From contig NZ_JAUOZU010000008.1 of NCBI RefSeq assembly GCF_030551875.1, positions 1-64,000 of the forward strand: a stretch of 64,000 nt of DNA, written 5' to 3'. This DNA is from Fluviirhizobium alvei (lineage in GTDB: Bacteria > Pseudomonadota > Alphaproteobacteria > Rhizobiales > Rhizobiaceae). A model generated the notes under the pieces. The model was not told the origin of the DNA. It saw only the letters and a list, made by a program, of their open reading frames with translations, and did not search any database. Of the stretch, positions 18,558 to 27,846 are shown in pieces. Each line of letters starts with the position of its first letter. Within the stretch, counting starts at the first letter, position 1. Position numbers and translations under genes: made by a program.

Positions 18558-19292
18558 ATGATCCTCTTTCCGGCAATTGATCTCAAAGACGGCCAGTGCG
18601 TTCGCCTCAAGCTCGGCGATATGGAACAGGCAACGATCTACAATCCCGATCCGGCCGCGCAGGCAAAGGCTTTCGAGGATCAGGGTTTCGAGTGGCTGCA
18701 TGTGGTGGATCTCAACGGTGCCTTTGCCGGCGAAAGCGTTAACGGTGCTGCGGTCGAAGCCATCCTGAAGGCGACGCGCAACCCGGTTCAGCTCGGCGGC
18801 GGCATCCGCAGCCTCGATCATATCGAGGCCTGGCTGTCGAAAGGCCTTGCCCGCGTCATTCTCGGCACGGTCGCCGTGCGTGATCCGGCGCTTGTCATCG
18901 AAGCCTGCAAGGCCTTTCCGGGGCGCGTGGCCGTGGGTATCGATGCGAAGGGTGGCAAGGTCGCCGTCGAAGGCTGGGCAGAAGCCTCCGAACTCGGCGT
19001 GATCGAACTGGCAAAACGGTTCGAAGGTGCCGGCGTTGCAGCGATCATCTATACCGATATCGATCGCGACGGCATTCTGGCCGGCATCAACTGGGCCTCG
19101 ACGCTTGAGCTGGCGCGCGCCGTCTCCATTCCGGTCATCGCTTCGGGTGGGCTTGCTTCGCTCGATGACATTCGCCGGCTTGCCGAACCGGATGCCGCCA
19201 TCCTCGAAGGCGCCATTTCCGGCCGGGCGCTCTATGATGGCCGTATCGATCCGGCCGAAGCGCTGAACATTCTCAAGGGAGGCAAAGGATGA
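18558..19292 (+). CDS. hisA: Phosphoribosylformimino-5-aminoimidazole carboxamide ribotide isomerase
   Basis: A 244-residue (beta-alpha)8 barrel isomerase of histidine synthesis. The catalytic Asp8 sits in FPAIDLKDG, and a second catalytic Asp is expected in AVGIDAKGG. The half-barrel phosphate-binding motifs GGGIRS and ASGGLAS are both present. It is downstream of hisH by one base and overlaps hisF by 4 bases (ATGA), so it is translationally coupled. Confidence 0.97.
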   Translation: MILFPAIDLKDGQCVRLKLGDMEQATIYNPDPAAQAKAFEDQGFEWLHVVDLNGAFAGESVNGAAVEAILKATRNPVQLGGGIRSLDHIEAWLSKGLARVILGTVAVRDPALVIEACKAFPGRVAVGIDAKGGKVAVEGWAEASELGVIELAKRFEGAGVAAIIYTDIDRDGILAGINWASTLELARAVSIPVIASGGLASLDDIRRLAEPDAAILEGAISGRALYDGRIDPAEALNILKGGKG

Positions 19293-20065
19293 CACTCAAG
19301 GCCCGCGTCATTCCCTGTCTGGATGTGAAGGACGGTCGCGTCGTCAAGGGCGTCTCCTTCGTCAATCTCATCGATGCCGGCGATCCGGTCGAAGCGGCGA
19401 TCGCCTATGATGCCGCCGGCGCTGACGAGCTCTGCTTTCTCGACATTACCGCTTCTTCCGACAATCGCGAGACCATCTTCGACGTTGTCGCCCGCACGGC
19501 GGACCATTGTTTCATGCCGGTGACGGTGGGCGGTGGCGTCCGCACACTTGCCGATATTCGCAAGCTGCTGCTCTGCGGTGCCGACAAGGTATCGATCAAT
19601 TCGGCTGCGGTGAAAAACCCGGACTTCGTTGCCGAAGCCGCCGACAAGTTCGGCGACCAGTGCATTGTCGCCTCACTGGATTGCAAGAAAGTTTCCAAGC
19701 CGGGCGAGACGGACCGGTGGGAGATCTTCACCCATGGCGGTCGCAATCCGACCGGCATCGATGCGGTGGAGTTTGCCCACAAGATGGTGGAGCGCGGCGC
19801 CGGCGAACTGCTCCTGACCTCGATGGACCAGGACGGGCAGAAGACCGGCTATGATCTCGGCCTGACGCGGACGATCGCCGATACCGTGCATGTGCCGGTC
19901 ATCGCTTCGGGCGGCGTCGGAACGCTTGACCATCTGGTTGAAGGCATCCGCGATGGCCATGCAACGGCTGTACTTGCAGCCTCGATTTTTCACTTCGGAA
20001 CCTATACGATCGGCGAAGCCAAGCGATACATGGCTGAGCACGGCATCGCCATGCGTCTCGACTAA
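19289..20065 (+). CDS. hisF: Imidazole glycerol phosphate synthase cyclase subunit
   Basis: A 258-residue barrel that uses ammonia from HisH to form imidazole-glycerol phosphate and AICAR. The catalytic Asp12 is in [13 protein letters not shown], and the second Asp is in LTSMDQDGQ. Phosphate-binding motifs GGGVRT and ASGGVGT are intact. It overlaps hisA by 4 bases and precedes hisE by 15 bases. Confidence 0.97.
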   Translation: MTLKARVIPCLDVKDGRVVKGVSFVNLIDAGDPVEAAIAYDAAGADELCFLDITASSDNRETIFDVVARTADHCFMPVTVGGGVRTLADIRKLLLCGADKVSINSAAVKNPDFVAEAADKFGDQCIVASLDCKKVSKPGETDRWEIFTHGGRNPTGIDAVEFAHKMVERGAGELLLTSMDQDGQKTGYDLGLTRTIADTVHVPVIASGGVGTLDHLVEGIRDGHATAVLAASIFHFGTYTIGEAKRYMAEHGIAMRLD

Positions 20066-20080
20066 CGCGAAAGTCTGCGA

Positions 20081-20404
20081 ATGAGCCAGTTCAGCCTTGC
20101 CGACCTCGAAGCGATCGTTGCCTCCCGTGCGAAGGCATCGCCGGAGGAATCCTGGACCGCGAAACTCTATGCTGCGGGACAGCAACGGGCCGCAAAGAAA
20201 CTTGGCGAAGAGGCCGTGGAAGCAGTGATCGCAGCGATTGCGGATGACCGTTCCAATCTGACGGCAGAAGCCGCAGACCTGCTCTATCACCTGCTCGTCG
20301 TTCTCGGGATTGCCAAAATCCCGCTTTCGGATGTGATGGACGAACTTGCCCGGCGAACCGGCCAATCCGGTATTGCCGAGAAGAACAGCCGGACACCGTC
20401 ATGA
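20081..20404 (+). CDS. hisE: Phosphoribosyl-ATP pyrophosphatase
   Basis: A 107-residue MazG-fold HisE that hydrolyses phosphoribosyl-ATP, the second step of histidine synthesis. It has the expected metal-binding acidic residues ([13 protein letters not shown], then [11 protein letters not shown]). It is mono-functional, not fused to HisI. Its stop overlaps the coaA start by 4 bases, tying pantothenate kinase to the operon. Confidence 0.95.
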   Translation: MSQFSLADLEAIVASRAKASPEESWTAKLYAAGQQRAAKKLGEEAVEAVIAAIADDRSNLTAEAADLLYHLLVVLGIAKIPLSDVMDELARRTGQSGIAEKNSRTPS

Positions 20405-21396
20405 ACAGGGAAACGAAACTGAAAGAGAGTGGCATTCCGCTGGATCATCTTCAGAACGAGGATTACTCACCCTACCGGTTCTTCTCCGCCGATGAATGGG
20501 CCAAGTTCCGCGCCGACACACCACTGACGCTTTCGGAAGACGAAGTCCGGCGCCTGCGCTCGCTCAACGACCCGATCGATCTGGACGAGGTGCGGCGCAT
20601 CTATCTGTCCCTGTCGCGGCTTTTGTCGGCCCATGTCGAGAGTTCGCAGATCCTGTTCGAACAGCGAAAGCGATTCCTCAATCTGGCCGACGATCAGAAG
20701 ACCCCTTTTGTCATAGGCATTGCCGGATCGGTTGCCGTCGGAAAGTCGACGACCGCCCGCGTTCTGAAGGAACTTCTGTCGCGCTGGCCATCAAGCCCGA
20801 AAGTGGATCTCATCACCACCGATGGATTTCTGCATCCCAATGCCGTGCTGCAACGGGAAAACCTGATGGATCGCAAGGGTTTTCCGCAGAGCTACAACAT
20901 GCCGGCGCTGCTGAAATTCCTGTCGGCGATCAAGGCCGGTCAGGCGCTGGTGCCGGCACCGCTCTATTCCCACCTGACCTATGATGTGCTGCCAGACCAG
21001 TTCCAGATCGTCGACCGGCCGGATATCCTGATCTTCGAGGGTATCAACGTGCTACAACCGCGTGATCTGCCGGCCGATGGCAAAATCGTGCCGATGGTGT
21101 CGGACTTCTTCGATTTCTCGATCTATATCGACGCCGAGGAGGAACTGATCCACAACTGGTATGTCAAGCGTTTCATGGACCTGCGGCAGACTGCGTTCAA
21201 GAACCCGCAATCCTTCTTCAATCGCTATGCGACGATCTCCGAGACATCGGCACGTGCGATTGCCGAAGGGCTCTGGCAGAACATCAACCTCAAGAACCTC
21301 AGGCAGAACATTCTGCCGACACGTCCGCGCGCCGACCTCATCCTGCAGAAAGGTGAGAATCACCTGGTCGAGAAGGTATCGCTACGCAAGTTGTAG
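20401..21396 (+). CDS. coaA: Type I pantothenate kinase
   Basis: A 331-residue CoaA that phosphorylates pantothenate, the first committed step of coenzyme A synthesis. The P-loop is GSVAVGKST (109-117), and the substrate-binding DGFLHPN and FEGINVLQ stretches are typical of the prokaryotic type I enzyme. It ends the his operon (ATGA overlap with hisE). Its last 15 bases overlap the end of the convergent GT87-like gene. Confidence 0.96.
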   Translation: MNRETKLKESGIPLDHLQNEDYSPYRFFSADEWAKFRADTPLTLSEDEVRRLRSLNDPIDLDEVRRIYLSLSRLLSAHVESSQILFEQRKRFLNLADDQKTPFVIGIAGSVAVGKSTTARVLKELLSRWPSSPKVDLITTDGFLHPNAVLQRENLMDRKGFPQSYNMPALLKFLSAIKAGQALVPAPLYSHLTYDVLPDQFQIVDRPDILIFEGINVLQPRDLPADGKIVPMVSDFFDFSIYIDAEEELIHNWYVKRFMDLRQTAFKNPQSFFNRYATISETSARAIAEGLWQNINLKNLRQNILPTRPRADLILQKGENHLVEKVSLRKL

Positions 21397-22608
21397 CACA
21401 GGTGTCTCTTTCCGCATGTCGTGCCAGGCATAAAGAGCCAGTCCCGCTGGAAACAGAATTCCAAGACCGATGCCGAAATAGTTGGCCAGATGGGTGAATT
21501 CGGGAAACAGCCACAGAAGACAGAAGAGAATGCGGTTGGGCGAGCGTCCGATCAGGAACCACCATGCGACCGCGATGGAGAATGGGACCGCATCATAGGT
21601 GTAGCCGTAGGGTGTTGCGAGCAGGGCCAATAGCGCCGTGAAGACGATTCGAGACTGTCGCGCCAGATTATCCCGCGGATTGATACTCCAAAGCCGCCAG
21701 ACAGCAAGAATGGCAACGAGCGAGATCAACGCCTGAAATGTGTAGGACCAGAAGAGGTCCAGACCAAGTGAGCGCGCCATTATGAAGAATGTCAGTGCGT
21801 TGGCGTGGTATAGCTGCGGATAGGGTGCCTCCATGATCATGGACATCAACGGCCGCGTTTCCAGAAAGAAGCCCTGCCAGATCGCGAAACCGAAAATCGA
21901 CCCCGAAATCAGAACCAGCAGGATGGTGGTCACGGAGGCAGAGAGAAAACCGCGCAGATTTCCGCTGGCAATATAGACAAAGGGAATAAGGATGCCGAGT
22001 TGCGGCTTGACCGTGAGCAGGCCCGCAAGGATTCCGGAAAGGATGGGACGGCGATCGGCGAAGTGAAAGCAGCCAATCAGAAGGGCTGCCGTGACAATTC
22101 CATTCTGGCCAAAAAGAGCACTCATGAAAGCGGCGGGCGACAGAAGGGCTACAAGCAACAGGCGCCAGTCCAGTTTGAGGCACTGTAGCGCAAATGCCAG
22201 TGCGATCAAACTGCCGAGGATCCAGACAATATAGGCCCAGCCGATAGGCAGATAACTCAGAGGAACACCAATCAGGAGAATCGAAGGCGGATAACTCCAT
22301 TCCTGATTCGGCAGATCCGGAGAAAACATGGATCGCAGCGCGGAGCGGTATTGCTCGACATCAAAAAGCCAATCGGCATGGCCCTGTCTTGCCATCAGGC
22401 CGCCAGCCCAGAGATTGGTGAAATCCCAATAGGGAAGCCGCTCCGACATTTCGGAGAAGCCATTGTCCAGCAAGGTCCACAGGCCGATGTGATAGTGGAT
22501 GCCGATCAGAAGGCCAGCAAGCACAACCAGAAATGCGAAACGGATGTCGGCGCTGCTGCGCAAACGGGGCAGCGTTTCAAAATCGCCCTTCCAGTCACTT
22601 TCTTGCAC
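21382..22608 (-). CDS. DUF2029 / GT87-like polyprenol-dependent glycosyltransferase
   Basis: A 408-residue integral membrane protein with about ten hydrophobic helices. It resembles the DUF2029 (GT87) family of C-class mannosyl/arabinosyl-type transferases. An early acidic and aromatic loop ([12 protein letters not shown]) fits the catalytic Asp region of GT-C enzymes. The likely donor is a polyprenyl-phosphate sugar; the acceptor is unknown. It may be cotranscribed with alkB upstream (33-base gap), but the two have no known shared role. Confidence 0.75.
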   Translation of the reverse strand: MQESDWKGDFETLPRLRSSADIRFAFLVVLAGLLIGIHYHIGLWTLLDNGFSEMSERLPYWDFTNLWAGGLMARQGHADWLFDVEQYRSALRSMFSPDLPNQEWSYPPSILLIGVPLSYLPIGWAYIVWILGSLIALAFALQCLKLDWRLLLVALLSPAAFMSALFGQNGIVTAALLIGCFHFADRRPILSGILAGLLTVKPQLGILIPFVYIASGNLRGFLSASVTTILLVLISGSIFGFAIWQGFFLETRPLMSMIMEAPYPQLYHANALTFFIMARSLGLDLFWSYTFQALISLVAILAVWRLWSINPRDNLARQSRIVFTALLALLATPYGYTYDAVPFSIAVAWWFLIGRSPNRILFCLLWLFPEFTHLANYFGIGLGILFPAGLALYAWHDMRKETPVLQLA

Positions 22609-22641
22609 GGGTCTTCCTCAGCGGCATCGGCATGAGGAGAC

Positions 22642-23262
22642 TTATACGGAGGATGGATTGACACGTCGTAAAGTCAGGTTGATCCGGCCTGGCGCCTTGA
22701 GGAGCGCCGAGGTGCCCGGATAGATCCGGTCGACACCATGGAAGGCGAGACGGCTTTCGCCGCCGATCAGGACGAGATCGCCGCTTTCCAGCCGGAAGGA
22801 AACCGTGCGTTCCTCGCGGCGCAAGCCACCGACCCGGAAGAGGCATGCATCGCCGAGCGAGATGGACAGCACCGGCGCCGACAGTTCTTTTTCGTCGCGG
22901 TCCTGATGCAGGCCCATTTTGGCTTCGGGCCCATAATAATTGACAAGACAGGCCTCCGGCGCGAGATCGCAGCCGGAATAGTCTTCCCAGAGTTTCAGCA
23001 GCCGATCGGGGATTGCCGGCCAGGGCCTGTTGGTGAACGGATGGGTAGGCTGATAACGATAGCCGCGTTCCTTGTCCGTCACCCATCCGAGCGACCCACA
23101 ATTGGTCATCCGGACCGACATCGGTTGACCGCTTCTCGGCATGACAGGCGTGAAAAGCGGGGAATCGGCAACCACCTGTCGGATATCGGCAAGCAGGGCT
23201 TCCTGGTCATCACGGGCAAGCAGACCCGGAATATGGCGGATTCCCTTCGGCAGCACGAGCAT
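22642..23262 (-). CDS. alkB: Alpha-ketoglutarate-dependent DNA dioxygenase AlkB
   Basis: A 206-residue Fe(II)/2-oxoglutarate dioxygenase that reverses methyl and etheno damage on DNA bases. The iron ligands are visible as His119 and Asp121 (HQDRDE) and His175 (AFHGVDR). The 2-oxoglutarate-binding arginines are Arg193 and Arg199 (GRINLTLRR). Length and motif order match the bacterial AlkB group. No ada gene is adjacent. Confidence 0.93.
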   Translation of the reverse strand: MLVLPKGIRHIPGLLARDDQEALLADIRQVVADSPLFTPVMPRSGQPMSVRMTNCGSLGWVTDKERGYRYQPTHPFTNRPWPAIPDRLLKLWEDYSGCDLAPEACLVNYYGPEAKMGLHQDRDEKELSAPVLSISLGDACLFRVGGLRREERTVSFRLESGDLVLIGGESRLAFHGVDRIYPGTSALLKAPGRINLTLRRVNPSSV

Positions 23263-23354
23263 GGCAACACCGTTTCAGTGATGGGTTCGTAACGATCATG
23301 TGGCGAATCACTTTCGCCCTCGATGCTTACGGATTCGACATTGCGATGGATCGC

Positions 23355-23789
23355 TCAATCCGATTCGATCTTGCCGCGCATTTTCTTGACCTCGCCGCGA
23401 CCCGACTTGGCTTTCAGACGTCGCTCGACAGAACCTCGCGTGGGTTTGGTCTTCTTGCGCGGTGGCGGCGGTGGCTCGTTCGCCTTGGTGATCAGATCCC
23501 TGAGCTTCTCGCGCACATCGTCCCGGTTTCGATCCTGGGAACGGAAGCGCGCCGAAAAGAGAACGACGACACCGTCCTTGGTGAGCTTCGAGCCGAAAAT
23601 GCGACTGGCATTGGACTTGATTCGTTCGTTGAGCGAGGGGGAGTTGCGCAGGTCGAAACGCAATTCGACGGCGGTGGCAACCTTGTTGACATTCTGGCCG
23701 CCCGGTCCGGAGGCCAACACGAAGGACTCGGTCAGTTCCCAACCGGCGATCACGATCCTGTCATCGATATAGAGCGGGTCGGAGGCCAC
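23355..23789 (-). CDS. arfB: Alternative ribosome-rescue factor ArfB (aminoacyl-tRNA hydrolase)
   Basis: A 144-residue release-factor-like protein (YaeJ/ArfB). The hydrolytic GGQ motif is at residues 30-32 (SGPGGQNVNK). A basic C-terminal tail (KKTKPTRGSVERRLKAK) is the part that enters the empty mRNA channel of stalled ribosomes. It releases peptides from ribosomes lacking a stop codon. It is separated from alkB by 92 bases. Confidence 0.93.
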   Translation of the reverse strand: MASDPLYIDDRIVIAGWELTESFVLASGPGGQNVNKVATAVELRFDLRNSPSLNERIKSNASRIFGSKLTKDGVVVLFSARFRSQDRNRDDVREKLRDLITKANEPPPPPRKKTKPTRGSVERRLKAKSGRGEVKKMRGKIESD

Positions 23790-23841
23790 GGCTTGCTCCC
23801 AAAAAACAATCTCTCCGTCTATCGGCCAGGATCACCATAAA

Positions 23842-23866
23842 AGAAAGCCCGGAATCCGGGCTTTCT
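23842..23866 (-). terminator. Rho-independent terminator of trxA
   Basis: A near-perfect palindrome, AGAAAGCCCGG mirrored by CCGGGCTTTCT, lies 27 bases beyond the trxA stop. On the minus strand it is followed by TTTTAT, the U-tract of an intrinsic terminator. It closes the long leftward transcription unit that begins at divL. Confidence 0.8.
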
Positions 23867-23892
23867 GAAGAGAGAGCATTTCGGGCGACGTA

Positions 23893-24213
23893 TCAGGCCG
23901 CGCCGTTGATCCAGGCCGACAGAGCCGTCTTCGGCGAAGCGCCGACCTTGATATCGGCAACCTGACCGCCCTTGAACATGGCGAGCGTCGGGATGGAGCG
24001 AACACCGAACTGGGCAGCCAGTTGCGGGTTCTCATCGATATTGAGCTTGGCGATCTTCACCTTGCCGCCGAGTTCGTTGGAGATTTCTTCGAGCGCCGGC
24101 GCGATCATTTTGCAGGGGCCGCACCATTCGGCCCAGAAATCAACCACGACAGGTTCGGCGGAGTTGAGAACTTCGGTTTGGAAATTGTTGCTGTCAACCT
24201 TTACAGTTGCCAT
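23893..24213 (-). CDS. trxA: Thioredoxin
   Basis: A 106-residue thioredoxin with the redox motif WCGPC (Cys31, Cys34) and the cis-proline loop ([10 protein letters not shown]). It keeps cytoplasmic disulfides reduced and donates electrons to reductases. It lies 90 bases after addA in the same direction, a common order in Rhizobiales, so it may have its own promoter as well as readthrough from the addAB unit. Confidence 0.97.
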   Translation of the reverse strand: MATVKVDSNNFQTEVLNSAEPVVVDFWAEWCGPCKMIAPALEEISNELGGKVKIAKLNIDENPQLAAQFGVRSIPTLAMFKGGQVADIKVGASPKTALSAWINGAA

Positions 24214-24303
24214 TGGGATGCTCCTTTCGATCCTGCGCCTGGCGCTTGAAATATCGGTAGTTTGCTATGTGTGTATGCGGATGCCGTTTTTCAATGGGGT
24301 AAA

Positions 24304-27300
24304 TCAATCCCGCGAAATATCAAGCAGCGCTTTTTCAAGTTCGTCATCGTTCAGAGAATAAAGATCCGGGCCGGCGGTATAGAGCAGCAGGCAACGGATC
24401 TCCTTGCCCGGATAAATAGGACGCAATACCTCGCGGTAGAGCGCAAGTTGCGACTTGTGCATCAGAGGGATCGTGGAACGGTCGCGCGGCGGCTGCCGCC
24501 CGGTCTTGTAGTCGAGAATGAACACGTCCTTCTCGTTCTGTCCCAGCCGGTCGACCCGACCGGAAACAGCAAATTCCTGTCCGGCCAGATGGACGGTGCC
24601 CATGATCGAGACTTCCGATCGCGCCGGGCCGCTGAACAGTGCTGAAAGCAGGGGGTCTGCGAGAATCGAAAGGATCCGCGTCGCAAGCGCCTCCCTCTCC
24701 CTCCCCGGCCAGAGCGGCAGCGCGCGCTTGAGATAGGTTTCTGCCGCTGCGGCCCGTTTTGTTTCCGGAAGATCCGGCAAGGTCTGAAAAAGACGATGGG
24801 TGATTCGTCCGGCAACGAAGGAACCGGTGGATCGCGGCTTGAAATCGAAAAGCGGCGAACCGACAATCATGTCGCCGCTGGTTTCGTCGACAAACGGCCC
24901 AGAGCCGGACGGGGCCAGCGGACGCGGCAGCGACCGGTCTTTCGGCAAGGGTGCCATCAGGGCTTTGATGTCGATGGGGGTCCGGAGTGCCGTTTTCGTC
25001 TCGCTTTGAACAGCACCCTGATCTGTCACCCTCGACTTACGCCATTTCCAGCCTGCCCAACAATGCGAGCCTGCCGTGAATTCCACTGGCTCGCAAACAT
25101 CAGACCGCTGCGAAAGTGCGGTTGTGACCATCTTGGCCCAGGTTCCCTCATTGTCGCGCTTCTTGCGATAGCCACAGACGATGAGATGATCGGATGCTCG
25201 CGTCATGCCGACATAGAGAAGACGGCGATATTCTTCTTCGGCGCTTGCCTTCAACCGTTCGTCATCTTCGTCGCTGATCGGATTCTGGTAGGATTTTCCC
25301 GGAATCCAGAGCGGTATTTCGCTGATCGGTCCTTTTGTCTTCACCACGCGCAGCTTCGGCAACAAGGTCTTGTCGAACGGTTTTGAGCCGCCATCGACAA
25401 GGAAAACGACCGGCGCCTCAAGCCCCTTGGAGGCATGAACGGTCATGATGCGGACTTCTTCGCGTCCCTTGTCCTGTTCGCGCTTGATTTCGGGCGATTC
25501 GGTTTCGAGCGTGGCAATGAAACTCGTAAGTCCCGGCAGGCCGGCCTGTTCATGAGCCAGCGCGAAATTGAGAAATTCATCGAGCACATCGCTGACTTCG
25601 TGACCGAAACGGGCGAGAAACAGCCGGCGTCCGCCATCCCTCGCCAAAAGATCGGCATAGAAATCATGCGGCCTAGCCAGGCGCGCCAGTACCTTCCAGC
25701 GATTGAGGCGCACAAAGGCGCGTTGCCAGGGTTCTGAACCCTCGCTCAGCCGCGTCAACGCCTGCCAGACGGTTTCGTCTTCCTGACGTTCGGCGGCGAG
25801 TTCATAGAGATCGGCTTCGCCCAGATCGAGAAGCGGGCTCTTGATGAGGGCGGCCAGTGAAAGGTCATCTTCCGGCAGCGTGACGAAACGCCCAAGCGCC
25901 ATCAGATCCTGGATCGCTATATGGCTCGACAGGACAAGTCTGTCGGTTCCGGCGACCGGTACATTGGTGCTCCGCTTCAGTTCCTTGGCAAGCGCTGCGG
26001 CAAAGGCATCCCGCTTTCGCACCAGTACAAGAATATCGCCGGCGGAAACCAGTTTTGGCCCTTTGCGCGATGCGATCACCTGCCGGCCAACCATCTCGCC
26101 AATGCATGCCGCCATGCGGCGGGCAAGCTCGCTTGCGGAAGAGGTCTCGGGCAACCGGTCGAAAGGAGCCAGCCAATCCTCGTCCTCCTCATCGGAGGCC
26201 TCCTCGGCGATGATGTCCCAGATATCCACCGCGCCGGCGTGACCAATGCGGTTGGAGACATGCTGGATCGGTTCACCCAGCGCGTTGAGACCACGGGCAT
26301 GATCGGGGGATTCGAAAACGCCATCGACAGCCGACAGGACGTCGTCGGTCGAGCGAAAGGATATTCTCAGATTGAGCGGTTCGAACGGCTTCTCGGCCGT
26401 GCGTGCCCTCGCCTCCATGCCCGCGCGCTCGAGCGCGAAACGCTCCGGCCGGGCTCCCTGGAAGGAATAGATCGACTGTTTCTCGTCACCGACAGCAAAG
26501 ATCGTGCGGTTGACAGGCCTTGCTCCTTCGCCGGCAAAGAATTCCGACGCAAGCGAGCGGATGATGTCCCATTGCGGCGGGCTGGTATCCTGCGCCTCAT
26601 CGACAAGAATATGGTCGATACCCTGGTCGAGCTTGAAATGGACCCAGGTGCCAATATCCTGCTTGGCGAGCAGAGCCACGGTACTGGCGATGAAATCGTC
26701 GAAATCGAGGAAGGCACGTTCGCGTTTCAGTTTTTCGTAAGCGGAAATTAACGTATCCGCCAGAACGAGGGCTGCTTCCGTTGCCTTGACCATTCGCGCC
26801 GTCTTGAAAGACTGCCAGAGGTCGAAGATCGCATAACGCAGCGCACCGATCGTTTCGCAGAGCAACGGATCCGCTTTCGCCATCGCGGCGGAAAAGAGGG
26901 ACCCGTCCGCATAGGGCTGTTCGTCCGTTTTCTTGAGAAACGCGTCCTTCAGGATCAGAAAACGGGAAACCGCGTCAGGCTCTCTTTGCGCGGCAGCGAG
27001 TTTCGTTGCCGTTTCCTTGACCTTAGCGCCGCCTTTCTCCTCGCACAGAGCAATATAGGCCTGAAGCCGGTGATCCTCGAGACCAGGAAGACTGGAAGCG
27101 CGAACCGCGATTGCCTCCTCGGACAAATCGTCCGGATGAAGGCCAAGCGCGCGCGCCAACGCGGACTTGAGACTCTCCTGCTTCCGCGCCCAGCCCAGGA
27201 ATCCCGAAATCGCGCTGCGTTGTCCAACGATATCATCGAGCAGCCGCTCGAGCCCGCTTTCATCGGCGATCGACAGGACTTCATGGAAAGCCTTGGCTAA

Positions 27301-27846
27301 CGCTTTATGGGTCTCCATCTGCGTTGCCGTGAGCAATGTGCGGCGCGCTTCGGCGAGAAGGCTTTGCTGGCGCACATCATCCAGCACTTCAAAATGCCCG
27401 GCCACATTGGCTTCGAGCGGAAACTGATGCAGTAGGGATTCACAGAAAGCGTGAATGGTCTGGATCTTCAGCCCACCCGGCGTTTCCAGTGCGCGCGCGA
27501 ACAGGCGGCGCGCCTCGGCAATCTTAGCCGGAGTCGCCTCATTCCCTTCCATGGCCGCAATCTCGGCACCCAGCGCAACATCGTCGAGCGATGTCCAGTG
27601 CGACAGGCGATCAAAGACCCGGTTCGACATTTCAGACGCCGCGGCCTTCGTATAGGTGAGGCAGAGGATGGACGAGGGTCTGGCACCGGCAAGCATCAGA
27701 CGGATGACGCGCTGGGTGAGAACATGGGTCTTGCCGGAGCCGGCGTTGGCCGACACCCAGGCCGAGCGGCGCGGATCGGACGCGAGATTCTGCAAGCGCG
27801 CCGTTTCGTCCTTTTGCATTGGCGGGGCTGAACCGGGTTCAGACAT
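24304..27846 (-). CDS. addA: Double-strand-break repair helicase-nuclease AddA
   Basis: A 1180-residue UvrD-type helicase fused to a RecB-family nuclease. Walker A is ANAGSGKTH (about 33-41). Helicase motif II (VDEAQD) and later helicase motifs follow, and the C-terminal nuclease has the ILDYKTG catalytic core. With AddB it resects DNA ends and loads RecA, replacing RecBCD. The start at 27846 overlaps the addB stop by 8 bases, indicating coupled translation. Longer in-frame starts would run deep into addB and are not favoured. Confidence 0.95.
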   Translation of the reverse strand: MSEPGSAPPMQKDETARLQNLASDPRRSAWVSANAGSGKTHVLTQRVIRLMLAGARPSSILCLTYTKAAASEMSNRVFDRLSHWTSLDDVALGAEIAAMEGNEATPAKIAEARRLFARALETPGGLKIQTIHAFCESLLHQFPLEANVAGHFEVLDDVRQQSLLAEARRTLLTATQMETHKALAKAFHEVLSIADESGLERLLDDIVGQRSAISGFLGWARKQESLKSALARALGLHPDDLSEEAIAVRASSLPGLEDHRLQAYIALCEEKGGAKVKETATKLAAAQREPDAVSRFLILKDAFLKKTDEQPYADGSLFSAAMAKADPLLCETIGALRYAIFDLWQSFKTARMVKATEAALVLADTLISAYEKLKRERAFLDFDDFIASTVALLAKQDIGTWVHFKLDQGIDHILVDEAQDTSPPQWDIIRSLASEFFAGEGARPVNRTIFAVGDEKQSIYSFQGARPERFALERAGMEARARTAEKPFEPLNLRISFRSTDDVLSAVDGVFESPDHARGLNALGEPIQHVSNRIGHAGAVDIWDIIAEEASDEEDEDWLAPFDRLPETSSASELARRMAACIGEMVGRQVIASRKGPKLVSAGDILVLVRKRDAFAAALAKELKRSTNVPVAGTDRLVLSSHIAIQDLMALGRFVTLPEDDLSLAALIKSPLLDLGEADLYELAAERQEDETVWQALTRLSEGSEPWQRAFVRLNRWKVLARLARPHDFYADLLARDGGRRLFLARFGHEVSDVLDEFLNFALAHEQAGLPGLTSFIATLETESPEIKREQDKGREEVRIMTVHASKGLEAPVVFLVDGGSKPFDKTLLPKLRVVKTKGPISEIPLWIPGKSYQNPISDEDDERLKASAEEEYRRLLYVGMTRASDHLIVCGYRKKRDNEGTWAKMVTTALSQRSDVCEPVEFTAGSHCWAGWKWRKSRVTDQGAVQSETKTALRTPIDIKALMAPLPKDRSLPRPLAPSGSGPFVDETSGDMIVGSPLFDFKPRSTGSFVAGRITHRLFQTLPDLPETKRAAAAETYLKRALPLWPGREREALATRILSILADPLLSALFSGPARSEVSIMGTVHLAGQEFAVSGRVDRLGQNEKDVFILDYKTGRQPPRDRSTIPLMHKSQLALYREVLRPIYPGKEIRCLLLYTAGPDLYSLNDDELEKALLDISRD